Assembly (NCBI GenBank): GCA_031286585.1
Contig: JAITUC010000024.1
Coordinates: 248,001 to 312,000, forward strand
Length of the DNA stretch: 64,000 nt
Reading direction: 5' to 3'
Source: Delftia acidovorans
GTDB taxonomy: Bacteria > Pseudomonadota > Gammaproteobacteria > Burkholderiales > Burkholderiaceae_C
Shown: piece after piece, positions 1 to 8,609 of the stretch
How positions within the stretch are numbered: position 1 is the first letter of the stretch
How the letters are laid out: each line of letters opens with the position of its first letter
Notes under the pieces: model-generated
The model's database searches: none
Seen by the model: the letters and a program-made list of their open reading frames with translations, nothing else
Told to the model about the DNA's origin: nothing
Program-made: the position numbers and the translations under genes

Positions 1-370
1 GCGCGCGCTCGGCATCGGTGGGGGCCTTCCAGCCCACGGCGTTCACGCCCAGGGCGCTCATGCGCCCGAAGACGCCGCGGATGGTGCCGTCCTTGCCTGC
101 CGTGTCCGTGCCCTGCAGCACGACCAGCAGCTTGTAGCGTCGGTCGGCGTACAGCAGGTTCTGCAGGGCGTCGAGCTCCTCGGCGAGTGCCTCGACGGCG
201 GCCTTGTCCTCGGTCTTGCCGTTGCCGTTGGAAAAGGGCTTGGCGCCCGGGTCGAAGTCGGCCAGGGCAATGGGCTTGTCCTTGTCGGACTTGGCGGAGC
301 GCGGCTGCCACTGCTCCCAGAGTTTTTGCACGGCCGCGTCGCGGCTGGAGAAAGGGTTGAAGGCGTCCAT
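1..370 (-). CDS. ppk2: Polyphosphate kinase 2 family protein, N-terminal part (runs off window)
   Basis: Reverse-strand reading frame starting with MDAFNPFSSRDAA and open to the window edge, so only about 123 residues are seen. Residues about 83-101 contain LQGTDTAGKDGTIRGVF, the Walker A-like P-loop typical of PPK2 polyphosphate:nucleotide phosphotransferases, which move phosphate between polyphosphate and nucleotides in the cytoplasm. The start lies 29 bp downstream of the preceding lipoprotein gene on the same strand, so the two may be co-transcribed. The subclass (ADP-, GDP- or AMP-preferring) cannot be judged because the lid region and second P-loop motif are outside the window. Confidence 0.85.
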   Translation of the reverse strand, partial: MDAFNPFSSRDAAVQKLWEQWQPRSAKSDKDKPIALADFDPGAKPFSNGNGKTEDKAAVEALAEELDALQNLLYADRRYKLLVVLQGTDTAGKDGTIRGVFGRMSALGVNAVGWKAPTDAERA

Positions 371-398
371 GGATTGAGCGGTGGGTGAGCGGAGAAGG

Positions 399-800
399 TC
401 AGGGCTGGGCGCGAATGGACTGCACCTGCAGTTGCGGCGGCGCCATCGAAGGCGCGGCGCCGGCGGCGGGCCTGGGGCCGGGCTGGCCCCGGACCTCCAC
501 GTTCTGCCGCTGCCATTGCGTGACCTGCTCGGCGCTCAGGCCCTGGAGCTGCCAGGTCTCGCCGGAGGCGGTCTGCAGCACGGGCTGCTCATGGGGCGCA
601 TTGCCACGCAGCACCAGACGGCCTTGCAGGGTCAGGGGCTGGCCCGGTTCGGCCGCTGCGCCCGAGGCCGGTGCAGCCGCGCTGGCGGCGGGCGAAGCCG
701 GGGCCGAGCAGGCGCTCAGCAGGGCCAGGCCGCTGGCCAGCAGCAGCGGCAGACTGCGGCGCAGGCCGCGGGCGGAAGCAGTCGGGTGTGCGTGGTTCAT
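399..800 (-). CDS. Small putative lipoprotein of unknown function
   Basis: 133 residues. A short basic N-terminus (RGLRRS) is followed by a hydrophobic stretch and the lipobox LLSAC, giving a lipid-modified Cys at about residue 31. An Ala/Pro/Ser-rich linker follows, then a compact domain (about 53-110) containing LTLQGRLVLRGNAPHEQP and GETWQLQGL. This looks like a small OB- or beta-barrel-type domain, but I do not recognise a named family. The gene starts 5 bp after the stop of the upstream peptidase gene, so the two are probably one transcript. Envelope location is inferred from the lipobox alone. Confidence 0.7.
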   Translation of the reverse strand: MNHAHPTASARGLRRSLPLLLASGLALLSACSAPASPAASAAAPASGAAAEPGQPLTLQGRLVLRGNAPHEQPVLQTASGETWQLQGLSAEQVTQWQRQNVEVRGQPGPRPAAGAAPSMAPPQLQVQSIRAQP

Positions 801-805
801 GGCGT

Positions 806-2452
806 TCAGCGTACGACGGCTGTCAGCGTGCTGCCTGCCGGAACACGCAGCTGTTCCTGGTAGGTGCCTTGCGCATCAGGCTGACGCAGGAAGGGGAAAT
901 GGCCGCGCGCATTGAGATTCACCGGCACCGTGGTGGGCAGGACCCGGGAGGACGCCAGGCTGCTGCCGTTGATCGCCGCCAGGGTGAAGCCCTGCTCCGT
1001 GCGCGCAGGCCAGCCAAAGCCGCTGGGGCTGTCTGCGGGCAGCAGGGCGATGTTCGCCCCCCAGCGCTGGACGGCAACGGGCAGCGTGGGACCGCCGGCC
1101 TGCTGGATGGCATTGCCCAGGACCTGCAGTGAATCGGTGGACGTGGTGTTGCTCAGCAGCTGCTTGTAGAAGCCCACGCCGTACTGGCGCACCAGATAGG
1201 CGCCCAGGCTGCCGTTGACGTCGTAGCCGAAGCAGGGCGCGGCGGTGTCGGCGCTCCAAGCTGCGGGATCGCAGTTGAAGCCCGAGCGGGACAGCCAGGA
1301 CGGGACGCGTCCGCTGGCGATGGAGTTGAAGCCGGGCGTGACGCGCTGGGCCACGATGTCTTCGCCCATCATGGCGCTCATTTCCTCCAGGAAGGTGTCG
1401 AACGCGTAGTCGGTTTCCGGTTTGGACAGCTGAACGCTGCGGCGATAGAAGTTCGTCATGTGGACGAACTCATGGGACAGCGTGCTGATCTGGTTGGTCA
1501 TGCCGGCGGCAGGGTCCAGGTACAGCGTTTCCGTATCCATGTAGAACGACAGCGATTGGTTGCTGTACTTGAGGTCGGGGTTCGCCGGGTCCTGCTTGAA
1601 GTTGTTCAGAGACCAGAAATAGCCCAGCAGCCCGTACGGAGTGCGGTCCGGCACGAAATTCACGAACACGATGTCCAGGGGCTGGTCGGGGTCGATGAGG
1701 TTGCTGTAGGAGTGTGCTCCCCAGGGCTCGCCAGACAGCCCCGTGATCAGGGGGTAGACCGCATCGGAGCCGCTGGTGAATCGCTGGACCAGCGTGTCGA
1801 GCATGGCATCGCTGACCTTGGCAGCGTCGTACTCGCTGTCTTCCAGCCAGACGTTGATGGTGCGGGTGCCGGTGGGCGTGGGCACGCTGGCCTGGCGCCT
1901 GAGCGTGGCCTGGCGGGTCTCGATTTTCGAGCTGCCGGTTTCCACGAACCAGCTGCGCTGGCTGCCCACGGGCAGGATGGCCGCTGCCTGCGGCTGGATG
2001 GATTGCCGCGCCTGCGTGTCCCCTGCCGTCAGGCGGGGCTTGAAGTTGCGGATGCGCTCGGGAATCTGGTTGCCCGTTGCGGGTGCGGCGCTGAGGCTTT
2101 TCTGGGCCGTGGCGGTGGTCGCCGCGGGCGGTGTCAGCGTCAGGGCGGGCATGGGCACGCTGGCGTCGCCGTTGTTGGTGTAGATCAGCGTGACCTGCTT
2201 GCTGCCCAGGTTGGTCAGCGCCACAGGAATCTGCTGCTCGGCCTGTGTGGTGTTGGTGTAGCTCCAGACGCCCACGCCCTGGCCCGAATAGGTGGTGGCA
2301 TTGGCCGCGCCGCAGGCCGTGCCCGAGCAGGCGGCCGTCAGCTGGGAAGACGGGCCGGACGGCCCGCCGCCTCCACCGCCGCCGCAACCGGCCAGGACGG
2401 CGCCCAAAGCCAGTGCGATGGCGGTTTTGCTGTGCTGATGATCAAAGAACAT
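806..2452 (-). CDS. M30 (hyicolysin)-like zinc metallopeptidase, lipoprotein
   Basis: 548 residues from the ATG at 2452, which is preceded by an excellent ribosome site (AGGAAGGG); the frame is open further upstream but without comparable support. The N-terminus is a lipoprotein signal with lipobox VLAGC (Cys23) followed by a run of glycines. The zinc motif HEFVH is at residues 327-331, and a following FLEEMSAMMGE could supply the third ligand. The HEFxH sequence and overall layout fit the M30 family seen in Comamonadaceae. It is probably a surface-anchored or secreted protease. It heads a short minus-strand run with the small lipoprotein gene behind it. Substrate unknown. Confidence 0.72.
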   Translation of the reverse strand: MFFDHQHSKTAIALALGAVLAGCGGGGGGGPSGPSSQLTAACSGTACGAANATTYSGQGVGVWSYTNTTQAEQQIPVALTNLGSKQVTLIYTNNGDASVPMPALTLTPPAATTATAQKSLSAAPATGNQIPERIRNFKPRLTAGDTQARQSIQPQAAAILPVGSQRSWFVETGSSKIETRQATLRRQASVPTPTGTRTINVWLEDSEYDAAKVSDAMLDTLVQRFTSGSDAVYPLITGLSGEPWGAHSYSNLIDPDQPLDIVFVNFVPDRTPYGLLGYFWSLNNFKQDPANPDLKYSNQSLSFYMDTETLYLDPAAGMTNQISTLSHEFVHMTNFYRRSVQLSKPETDYAFDTFLEEMSAMMGEDIVAQRVTPGFNSIASGRVPSWLSRSGFNCDPAAWSADTAAPCFGYDVNGSLGAYLVRQYGVGFYKQLLSNTTSTDSLQVLGNAIQQAGGPTLPVAVQRWGANIALLPADSPSGFGWPARTEQGFTLAAINGSSLASSRVLPTTVPVNLNARGHFPFLRQPDAQGTYQEQLRVPAGSTLTAVVR

Positions 2453-2520
2453 GTTTTCCCTTCCTCTTGTGTGACCGGCTGCTGGAGATGTGGATTCTTG
2501 ATCCGATATGGCGAGAGATG

Positions 2521-3453
2521 CTACCCGATGCGATCCGCATCGCTGCCCGGCAACGGCCGCACCGGCACCTGCAGCCGCTCCACGAACCGCCGTGCCGCCA
2601 GCCCCAGAGGACGCTCCTTGGACCACACCCAGTCCACGAACAGCTGGGTGCCGTTGCTGATGTTGCACAGCGGAATGCGCAGCAGCGCGCCCGTTTGCAG
2701 CAGGGGCTCGGCGACGCTGAAGGGCAGCCACCCCCAGCCCAGGCCGGCCGAGACCAGCGACAGGGCGGCCAGATGGCTGTCCGTGCGCCACAGCTGGTGC
2801 GAGAACACGAAGCGCGGATCGGTGTGGGCCAGGTCGCGGCTGGCCAGCAGGATCTGCCGTGCGCCGGCCAGCTCGCCCACGTCCAGTTGCTGCTTCGCGC
2901 CCGCTCCCAGCCCGCGTGCCAGCGGGTGCCTGGCCGCCATCACGGCGACCATGGTTTCCTGGCCCATCTCCTGGAAATCCTCGCGGCCGTCGATGGCCGG
3001 GCGCTCGAAGACCAGGGCCAGATGCGCGCGGCCCGAGTGCAGCTCCTTGAGCGCATCGACCTGGGCGGCCACCAGCACCTCCACCTCCAGCCCCGGGAAT
3101 TCCTCGACCAGCGGCTGCAGCGGCGCGGCCCAGGCCGTGGACAGCAGCTCGGGCGCGATCACCAGGGTCAGCCGCTCCTCCAGCCCCTGGTGCAGGGCCA
3201 GCGCCTGGTGGTTGAGCTGCTGCAGCTGGGCGGCCAGCAGCCGGGCCTGGGGCTCCAGTGCGCGCGCCGCCGCCGTGGGCCGGGGCTCGCGGCCGCTGCG
3301 GTCGAACAGCTGCAGGTCCAGCTCGGCCTCCAGCTGGGCAATGGCCATGCTCACGGCCGAGGGCACGCGCCCCAGCCGGCGTGCGGCAGCAGAAAAGGAG
3401 CCGTGGTCCAGCACGGCAAGGAACAGCGGCACCTGGTCGGCAGGGAAGGACAT
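2521..3453 (-). CDS. LysR-family regulator, likely controls the divergent PACE efflux gene
   Basis: 310 residues, normal LysR length. The N-terminal winged helix-turn-helix (about 1-65; FLAVLDHGSFSAAARRLGR then PSAVSMAIAQLEAEL) is followed by a periplasmic-binding-protein-like effector domain. It is transcribed divergently from the PACE efflux gene with 74 bp between the start codons and an inverted repeat in that gap. This is the same arrangement as AceR/AceI of Acinetobacter, where the LysR protein activates efflux in response to biocide or polyamine. That role is inferred from position, not from effector-pocket residues. Confidence 0.88.
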   Translation of the reverse strand: MSFPADQVPLFLAVLDHGSFSAAARRLGRVPSAVSMAIAQLEAELDLQLFDRSGREPRPTAAARALEPQARLLAAQLQQLNHQALALHQGLEERLTLVIAPELLSTAWAAPLQPLVEEFPGLEVEVLVAAQVDALKELHSGRAHLALVFERPAIDGREDFQEMGQETMVAVMAARHPLARGLGAGAKQQLDVGELAGARQILLASRDLAHTDPRFVFSHQLWRTDSHLAALSLVSAGLGWGWLPFSVAEPLLQTGALLRIPLCNISNGTQLFVDWVWSKERPLGLAARRFVERLQVPVRPLPGSDADRIG

Positions 3454-3464
3454 GGCGGTTATCT

Positions 3465-3489
3465 GTCAGATTTATTGAAAGAATCTGAC
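3465..3489. promoter_or_regulatory. Inverted repeat in the LysR/PACE divergent promoter, probable LysR box
   Basis: GTCAGATT and AATCTGAC form a perfect 8-bp inverted repeat separated by 9 bases. It contains the T-N11-A core usual for LysR operators. It lies 11 bp upstream of the LysR start codon and about 38 bp upstream of the efflux gene start, a position able to serve both promoters. Binding is inferred. Confidence 0.55.
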
Positions 3490-3527
3490 TTTAACGTTCA
3501 ATTCCGGGCAAATAAACTGCGCCCCCT

Positions 3528-4022
3528 ATGACCTTGCAGACACACAAAAAGGGCCTTCAGGGGCCCAAGCGCAAAGTGGTCTTCGTGACCCTGTATGAAC
3601 TGATCGCCATCGCGGCCTCCAGCCTGCTGTTCATGGCCATCGGCCAGAGCGCCGGGCATTCGGGCGGCATGGCGATTGCCGCTTCCACGCTGGCCATCGT
3701 CTGGAACCTGACCTTCAACCACCTGTTCGAGCAATGGGAGGCGCGCCAGAGCGTCAAGGGCCGCTCGGTGATGCGCCGCGTGGTGCACGCCCTGGGATTC
3801 GAGGGCGGGCTGGCCATGGTGCTGATCCCGCTGATGGCCTGGTGGTTCGGCGTCACGCTGTGGGAGGCCACGGTGATGGAGGCCGGCCTGCTGGTCTTCT
3901 TCCTGGTCTACACCTATGTCTTCAACTGGTGCTTCGACCATGTGTTCGGCCTGCCGGCCTCGGCCTCGGTGCCCGCTGCGGTGGCTCCTCGCGCTCAGGG
4001 CGAGCCGGCCTGCAGCAACTGA
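3528..4022 (+). CDS. PACE-family multidrug/biocide efflux protein
   Basis: 164 residues with four predicted membrane helices arranged as two tandem bacterial transmembrane pair (BTP) units, the hallmark of the proteobacterial antimicrobial compound efflux family. An acidic residue in helix 1 (Glu24, in TLYELIAIAAS) corresponds to the proton-coupling Glu15 of AceI. The second-helix signature NLTFNHLFEQWEARQ and its counterpart YTYVFNWCFDHVF are both intact. It probably exports chlorhexidine-like biocides or polyamines across the inner membrane using the proton gradient. Its 3' end overlaps the convergent response-regulator gene by 28 bp. Confidence 0.87.
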   Translation: MTLQTHKKGLQGPKRKVVFVTLYELIAIAASSLLFMAIGQSAGHSGGMAIAASTLAIVWNLTFNHLFEQWEARQSVKGRSVMRRVVHALGFEGGLAMVLIPLMAWWFGVTLWEATVMEAGLLVFFLVYTYVFNWCFDHVFGLPASASVPAAVAPRAQGEPACSN

Positions 4023-4996
4023 CCAGCCACGGCGGCGGCGGCCGTGCGGGTCTCCACGCCGAGTTTCTCGAAGATGTGCTCCAGGTGCTTGTTCACCGTG
4101 CGCGGGCTCATGCCCAGGATGTCGGCGATGTCGCGGTTGGTCTTGCCCTTGCTCAGCCATGACAGCACCTCGGTCTCGCGCGGGGTGAGCGCCACCTGCT
4201 GCAGCCGGCGCGCGGCGGGCGTCTGCGGCGCCTCGTGGCTGAGCAGCACCATCGACTCTCCCAGGCCGCTGGCGCCCATGTGGCGTGCCAGCAGCTGGCG
4301 GCCGTCGGTCAGGGGCAGCGCCAGATCCTGATGGTCTGACTGGCCTGCCTGATCCGCCTGGCCGGACTGTTCCGGCTGGCGGGCACCGGCCAGCCAGTCC
4401 CCGGCCGCCTCCAGCGGGAAGGGCTGGTCCGCAAAGGCCTCCTCCAGCCAGCGCGATGCCTGGGGCGAGCGCCAGGCCACGCGGCCCTGGCCGTCGAGCA
4501 CCACCACGCCCAGTCCCGCCACGTCCACGGCCTCCTGCGCCTGGCGCGTGGCGCGGGCGTTGCGCACATGGGTGGCCAGGCGCACCAGCACCTCGGGGAT
4601 GCGCAGCGGCTTGACCACGTAGTCCACGCCACCGCTGGCAAAGCCGCGGATGATCTGGTCCGTGTCCGACAGGCCGGTCATGAACACCACCGGCACATGG
4701 GCCCAGGCCGGCGTGGCCTTGAGCGTGCGGCACAGCGTGAAGCCGTCCATGCCGGGCATGACGGCGTCCAGCAGCACGCCGTCGGGCACGGTGAGGGCGA
4801 AGCGCTGCAGCGCCTCGTCGGCGTCGCGGGCGGCGAGCACCACGTAGCCTTCGGCGGCCAGCGCGTCGCACAGCATGCGCAGGCTGTCCAGCGCGTCGTC
4901 CACCACGAGGATGACGTGGGCGTTGTGAGGGGGGTGGCTGGGGTGGCTGCTGCTGTCGGCGGTCGTCATCTGTGGCCTTTGCGGGTTCTCATTCAT
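3995..4996 (-). CDS. Response regulator, REC plus PAS-like region plus LuxR-type HTH
   Basis: 333 residues from the ATG at 4996 (MNENPQRPQ). Residues about 28-140 are a receiver domain with the acidic pair D33/D34, phospho-acceptor Asp77 (GVLLDAVMPGMDG), T107 and K129. Residues about 155-250 (AGLGVVVLDGQGRVAWRS) look PAS-like. A LuxR/NarL HTH follows at about 268-325 (TPRETEVLSWLSKGKTNRDIA). It overlaps the 3' end of the sensor-kinase gene by 8 bp, so the two are translationally coupled and should form one two-component system. The nearest likely target is the divergent amide/urea transporter operon starting at 8704. Confidence 0.9.
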   Translation of the reverse strand: MNENPQRPQMTTADSSSHPSHPPHNAHVILVVDDALDSLRMLCDALAAEGYVVLAARDADEALQRFALTVPDGVLLDAVMPGMDGFTLCRTLKATPAWAHVPVVFMTGLSDTDQIIRGFASGGVDYVVKPLRIPEVLVRLATHVRNARATRQAQEAVDVAGLGVVVLDGQGRVAWRSPQASRWLEEAFADQPFPLEAAGDWLAGARQPEQSGQADQAGQSDHQDLALPLTDGRQLLARHMGASGLGESMVLLSHEAPQTPAARRLQQVALTPRETEVLSWLSKGKTNRDIADILGMSPRTVNKHLEHIFEKLGVETRTAAAAVAGQLLQAGSP

Positions 4997-7900
4997 CGGT
5001 CTCCTCTCTTTCTTCGTCTTCTTCATCTTCTTGCTCGGGCCGCGGCAGCATGCGCGCCAGCGCATCGAAGTCGAAGCGGTCCGCGCAGGCCTGCAGCGCA
5101 TCGAGCAGCGCGGCATGCCCGGGCGCCTGCTGGCGTGCCTGGCGCAGGCGCTCGCGCAGGGCGGTGGCCTGGCCCGAGCGCGCCAGCCGGGCCAGGTCTT
5201 CACGCAGATCGCGCGGGAAGGGGGCGGCTGCCGGCGCCTTCTCTGCATTGGCCTCTGCCTGCTCTGCACGCGGCGCCGGCAGCAGCAGTGGGCGGTTGTC
5301 ATGCACCCATTCCAGCCGCAGCACGCGCTCGAGCACCTGCAGCAACTCGGACTCGGTCACGGGCTTGGCGACAAAGCCCTGGCAGCGCGCATCGGCCAGG
5401 CGCGGCGGGTCGTTGTCGAACAGGTTGGCCGAGACGAAGACCACGGGCAACTGCTGCGCGTCCCAGCGCGCGCGCAGCAGGGCGGCGGTCTGCCAGCCGT
5501 CCAGGTCGTCCATGCTGATGTCCAGCAGCACCAGGTCGGGCGGGCTTTGCTCCACGATCTCCAGGCACTCGCGGCCGCTGGCGGCCTCGCGGATCTCGAA
5601 GCCCAGCGGCAGCAGCAGGCCGGCCAGCAGCTGGCGCTGCAGCGGCTGATCGTCCACCACCAGCAGGGTGCGCCGGGGCGGCAGATAGCCGATGACGGTG
5701 TGCAGCGTGGCGGCGGCGCCCGGAGGGACCCAGGACGCGTCGGGCGCCATCTCGGGCAGGTACAGGCGCACGGTGAAGCAACTGCCCTCGCCGGGCGTGC
5801 TGCTCAGGGTGAGCTGGCCGCCCATCAGCTCGGTCAGCAGGTGGGTGATGGTCAGCCCCAGGCCCGTGCCTGCCTCGCTGACGCGCCGCCCCGCGCTGCC
5901 GCGCTCGAAGGGCACGAAGATCCGCTCCATGTCCTGAGGTTCGATCCCGATGCCGGTATCGATGACCTCGATGCGCGAGACATGGGGCCGGAAATCCATG
6001 CGCAGCCGCACCTCGCCGCGCTGGGTGAAGCGCACGGCGTTGGACAGCAGGTTGATCAGGATCTGGCGCAGCCGCTTGGCGTCGGCCCGCACCCAGCGCG
6101 GCATGGTGCCCAGCGTCTCGACCGAGAACTGCAGCCCCCGGGCCTGGGCCTGCGGCCGCATCATGGCCTCGATGCCGTCGATCAGCGCGGGCAGGGGCAG
6201 GGGGGCGAGGTCCAGGCGCAGGCGGCCGGCCTCGATGCTGGCCAGCTCCAGCGATTCGTCGATCAGCGCGCGCAGATGCTGGCCGCTGTGCTGCATGGTG
6301 GACAGGGTCTCGCGCACCCAGCCATCGACCTGCGGGCTCTTGAGCAGGATCTGCGTATAGCCCAGCAGGCTGTTGAGCGGCGAGCGCAGCTCGTGCGTCA
6401 TGCCGGCCACATAGCGCGTCTTGGCCTGGCTGGCCTGCTCGGCATGGTCCTTGGCGGCCTGCAGCTCGGCATCGGTGCGCTTGTGGGCGGCAATCTCCTG
6501 CAGCAGCAGCTGGTTCTGGCGCTCGGACTCGTCCTGCGCCATGCGCCGGCTGTCCGTGCTCAGCACCACCCACCAGGCGGCCACGGCGCACAGCAGGGCC
6601 AGGAGCGCGAAGACCTTGAGAAAGGGGATGCGCAGCGCGCCGCCATCGACGCTGCCTGCCTGCAGGCTTTCCTGCATGTAGACCACGCCCACCATGAAGG
6701 CCGTCACCGCGCACAGCGACAGCATCACCACCAGGTACTGGCCCGCGCGGAAGTTCACCTTGGTCGCCCAGCGCGGCGGCAGCAGGGCCGAGGCCAGCGC
6801 ATGCAACTGCTCGCCCGCGCGCGATCCGGTCTTGCAGCGGTCATGGCAGCGCGACTCCAGCGAGCAGCACAGCGAGCAGATGGGCGCGCCGTAGGCGGGG
6901 CAGTGCGCCATGTCCTCGGATTCGAAATGCTTCTGGCAGACGGCGCAGCGCACGGTCTCGCCGGGCTTCCACAGGTTGCCTGCAGGCCGCGCCAGGTAGT
7001 AGCGCCCGCCCGTCAGCCAGGCCAGCAGCGGCGACAGCAGCATGGACAGCACCAGCGCGATGAAGGGCGAGAACGCGGCCGCCGTCTCGCCCAGCAGGCC
7101 CGCGTAGGCGCAGCAGGCCACGGCGGCGGCCAGCAGCATGGCGCCCGGGCCCACGGGATTGAAGTCGTACAGATGGGCGCGGCGGAACTCGATGCCCGGC
7201 GGGCTCAGTCCCAGCGGCTTGTTGATGACCAGGTCGGCCACCAGCGCGCCCACCCAGGCGATGGCCACGTTGCTGTAGATGGTCAGCACCTTCTCCAGCG
7301 CGCCGAACACGCCCAGCGTCATCAGCAAGGTGGCGATGACCACGTTGAACACCATCCAGACCACGCGTCCCGGATGGCTGCGCGTGATGCGCGCGAAGAA
7401 GTTGGACCAGGCAAGCGAGCCCGCGTAGGCATTGGTCACGTTGATCTTGACCTGCGAGATGACCACGAAGACCACGGTCCCCGCCACGGCCAGCCCTGGC
7501 AGGCCCAGGGCCTGCAGCACCTGCTGGAAGCCTGCCAGGAACATCTGCGTGGGCTCGGCCGCGCGCGAGGCGTCCACCCCCTCCAGCTGCATGGCCGCGA
7601 AGGCGAGAAACGCGCCGCCCGCCATCTTGAGCATGCCCATCACGGCCCAGCCCGGCCCGGCCACCAGCACCGCGCCCCACCAGCGCAGGCGGTTGGCCCG
7701 GGTGCGCGGCGGCAGAAAGCGCAGGAAGTCCACCTGCTCGCCGATCTGCACCACCAGCGCGAAGATCACGGCCGCCGCCGCGCCGAACATCAGCGGATCG
7801 AACTGGCTGCTGCCCGAGCGCAGGCCGGTGAGGCTGGCGAAGTCGCGGTACAGCTGGGGCTGGGACAGCGCCATCCACACGAAGGGCAGCACCAGCAGGA

Positions 7901-8489
7901 ACAGCCACAGCGGCTGCGTCCAGGCCTGCAGGCGAGAGATCAGCGTGATGCCGCGCATGGCCAGCGGCAGCACCACCAGGGCCGACAGCGCATAGCACCA
8001 CTGCAGCGGCCAGTCCACCACCAGCTGCAGGGCCAGCGCCATGATGGCCGCCTCCAGCGCGAAGAAGATGAAGGTGAAGACGGCGTAGATCAGCGAGGTG
8101 ATGGTCGAGCCCAGGTAGCCGAATCCCGCTCCCCGCGTCAGCAGGTCCATGTCCAGCCCGTAGCGTGCCGCGCAGACGGCGATGGGCAGCCCCGTCAGGA
8201 AGATCACCAGCCCCACGGTGACGATGGCCCACATGGCGTTGGCAAAGCCGTAGTTCAGCGCAATGGCGCCGCCGATCGCCTCCAGCGCCAGGAAGGAGAG
8301 CGAGCCGAAGGCCGTGTTGGCCACGCGGAACTCGCTCCAGCGCCGGAAGCTGCGCGGCGTGTAGCGCAGCGCGTAGTCCTCCATGGTCTCGTCGGCCACC
8401 CAGGCGTTGTATTCGCGCCGGAACCGGAAGATGGTCTGCGGCGCGGGCGAGGTGCTGGCGGGGCTGTCGGGCGGGGGGGCGGAGTGCAT
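4989..8489 (-). CDS. NCS1 transporter fused to Cys-rich module and hybrid histidine kinase
   Basis: 1166 residues from ATG 8489; the upstream extension of the frame is poorly supported. Residues about 40-505 are a complete nucleobase:cation symporter-1 (NCS1) permease, including the family sequence INVTNAYAGSLAWSNFF. A Cys/His-rich stretch follows (C515, C518, C530, C538, C541, C542, C548, C552) that may bind zinc or a cluster. Two further membrane helices, a coiled linker, HisKA with His699 (THELRSPLNSLLGY), a HATPase_c domain (N box LINLLSNAVRFT; G boxes DTGIGI and GTGLGLT), a receiver with Asp990 (LLDISMDDLDG) and a very acidic tail complete it. The transporter part probably acts as the sensor for a small nitrogenous ligand. 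Co-transcribed with the response regulator and divergent from the amide transporter operon. Confidence 0.93.
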   Translation of the reverse strand: MHSAPPPDSPASTSPAPQTIFRFRREYNAWVADETMEDYALRYTPRSFRRWSEFRVANTAFGSLSFLALEAIGGAIALNYGFANAMWAIVTVGLVIFLTGLPIAVCAARYGLDMDLLTRGAGFGYLGSTITSLIYAVFTFIFFALEAAIMALALQLVVDWPLQWCYALSALVVLPLAMRGITLISRLQAWTQPLWLFLLVLPFVWMALSQPQLYRDFASLTGLRSGSSQFDPLMFGAAAAVIFALVVQIGEQVDFLRFLPPRTRANRLRWWGAVLVAGPGWAVMGMLKMAGGAFLAFAAMQLEGVDASRAAEPTQMFLAGFQQVLQALGLPGLAVAGTVVFVVISQVKINVTNAYAGSLAWSNFFARITRSHPGRVVWMVFNVVIATLLMTLGVFGALEKVLTIYSNVAIAWVGALVADLVINKPLGLSPPGIEFRRAHLYDFNPVGPGAMLLAAAVACCAYAGLLGETAAAFSPFIALVLSMLLSPLLAWLTGGRYYLARPAGNLWKPGETVRCAVCQKHFESEDMAHCPAYGAPICSLCCSLESRCHDRCKTGSRAGEQLHALASALLPPRWATKVNFRAGQYLVVMLSLCAVTAFMVGVVYMQESLQAGSVDGGALRIPFLKVFALLALLCAVAAWWVVLSTDSRRMAQDESERQNQLLLQEIAAHKRTDAELQAAKDHAEQASQAKTRYVAGMTHELRSPLNSLLGYTQILLKSPQVDGWVRETLSTMQHSGQHLRALIDESLELASIEAGRLRLDLAPLPLPALIDGIEAMMRPQAQARGLQFSVETLGTMPRWVRADAKRLRQILINLLSNAVRFTQRGEVRLRMDFRPHVSRIEVIDTGIGIEPQDMERIFVPFERGSAGRRVSEAGTGLGLTITHLLTELMGGQLTLSSTPGEGSCFTVRLYLPEMAPDASWVPPGAAATLHTVIGYLPPRRTLLVVDDQPLQRQLLAGLLLPLGFEIREAASGRECLEIVEQSPPDLVLLDISMDDLDGWQTAALLRARWDAQQLPVVFVSANLFDNDPPRLADARCQGFVAKPVTESELLQVLERVLRLEWVHDNRPLLLPAPRAEQAEANAEKAPAAAPFPRDLREDLARLARSGQATALRERLRQARQQAPGHAALLDALQACADRFDFDALARMLPRPEQEDEEDEEREETDE

Positions 8490-8554
8490 TCCCAGATATA
8501 GCAAGAAACGTGCGGGGCCAATGCTGGCGCGGCTTGCAAGAGGGTTGGGCGGGA

Positions 8555-8586
8555 TGCGTACGCAGATGGCTACGTCAATTGACGTA
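8555..8586. promoter_or_regulatory. Palindromic operator pair upstream of the amide/urea transporter operon
   Basis: A perfect 16-bp palindrome, TACGTCAATTGACGTA, lies at 8571-8586. A second perfect palindrome, TGCGTACGCA, lies at 8555-8564, centre to centre 19 bp away. Both contain TACG half-sites typical of NarL/LuxR-type HTH regulators. They sit in the 214-bp gap between the divergent kinase and substrate-binding-protein genes. The 16-mer centre is about 43 bp before the proposed start point, the usual position for a class II activator. The best candidate protein is the REC-LuxR regulator encoded at 3995-4996 (inference). Confidence 0.6.
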
Positions 8587-8609
8587 TGGGCGGTTTCAAG
8601 GGTTCTTCC

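Noticed and set aside
806..2791. Longer form of the M30 peptidase starting at 2791
   Set aside because: The extension overlaps the LysR gene antisense, is Arg/Ala/Gly-rich, and places the lipoprotein signal internally; the ATG at 2452 has a strong ribosome site.
5031..8501. Very long open frame opposite the kinase/NCS1 gene, and similar long antisense frames across the window
   Set aside because: Low-complexity Gln/His/Gly/Arg-rich or Ala/Arg-rich composition, no domain signatures; a by-product of high G+C at third positions opposite real genes.
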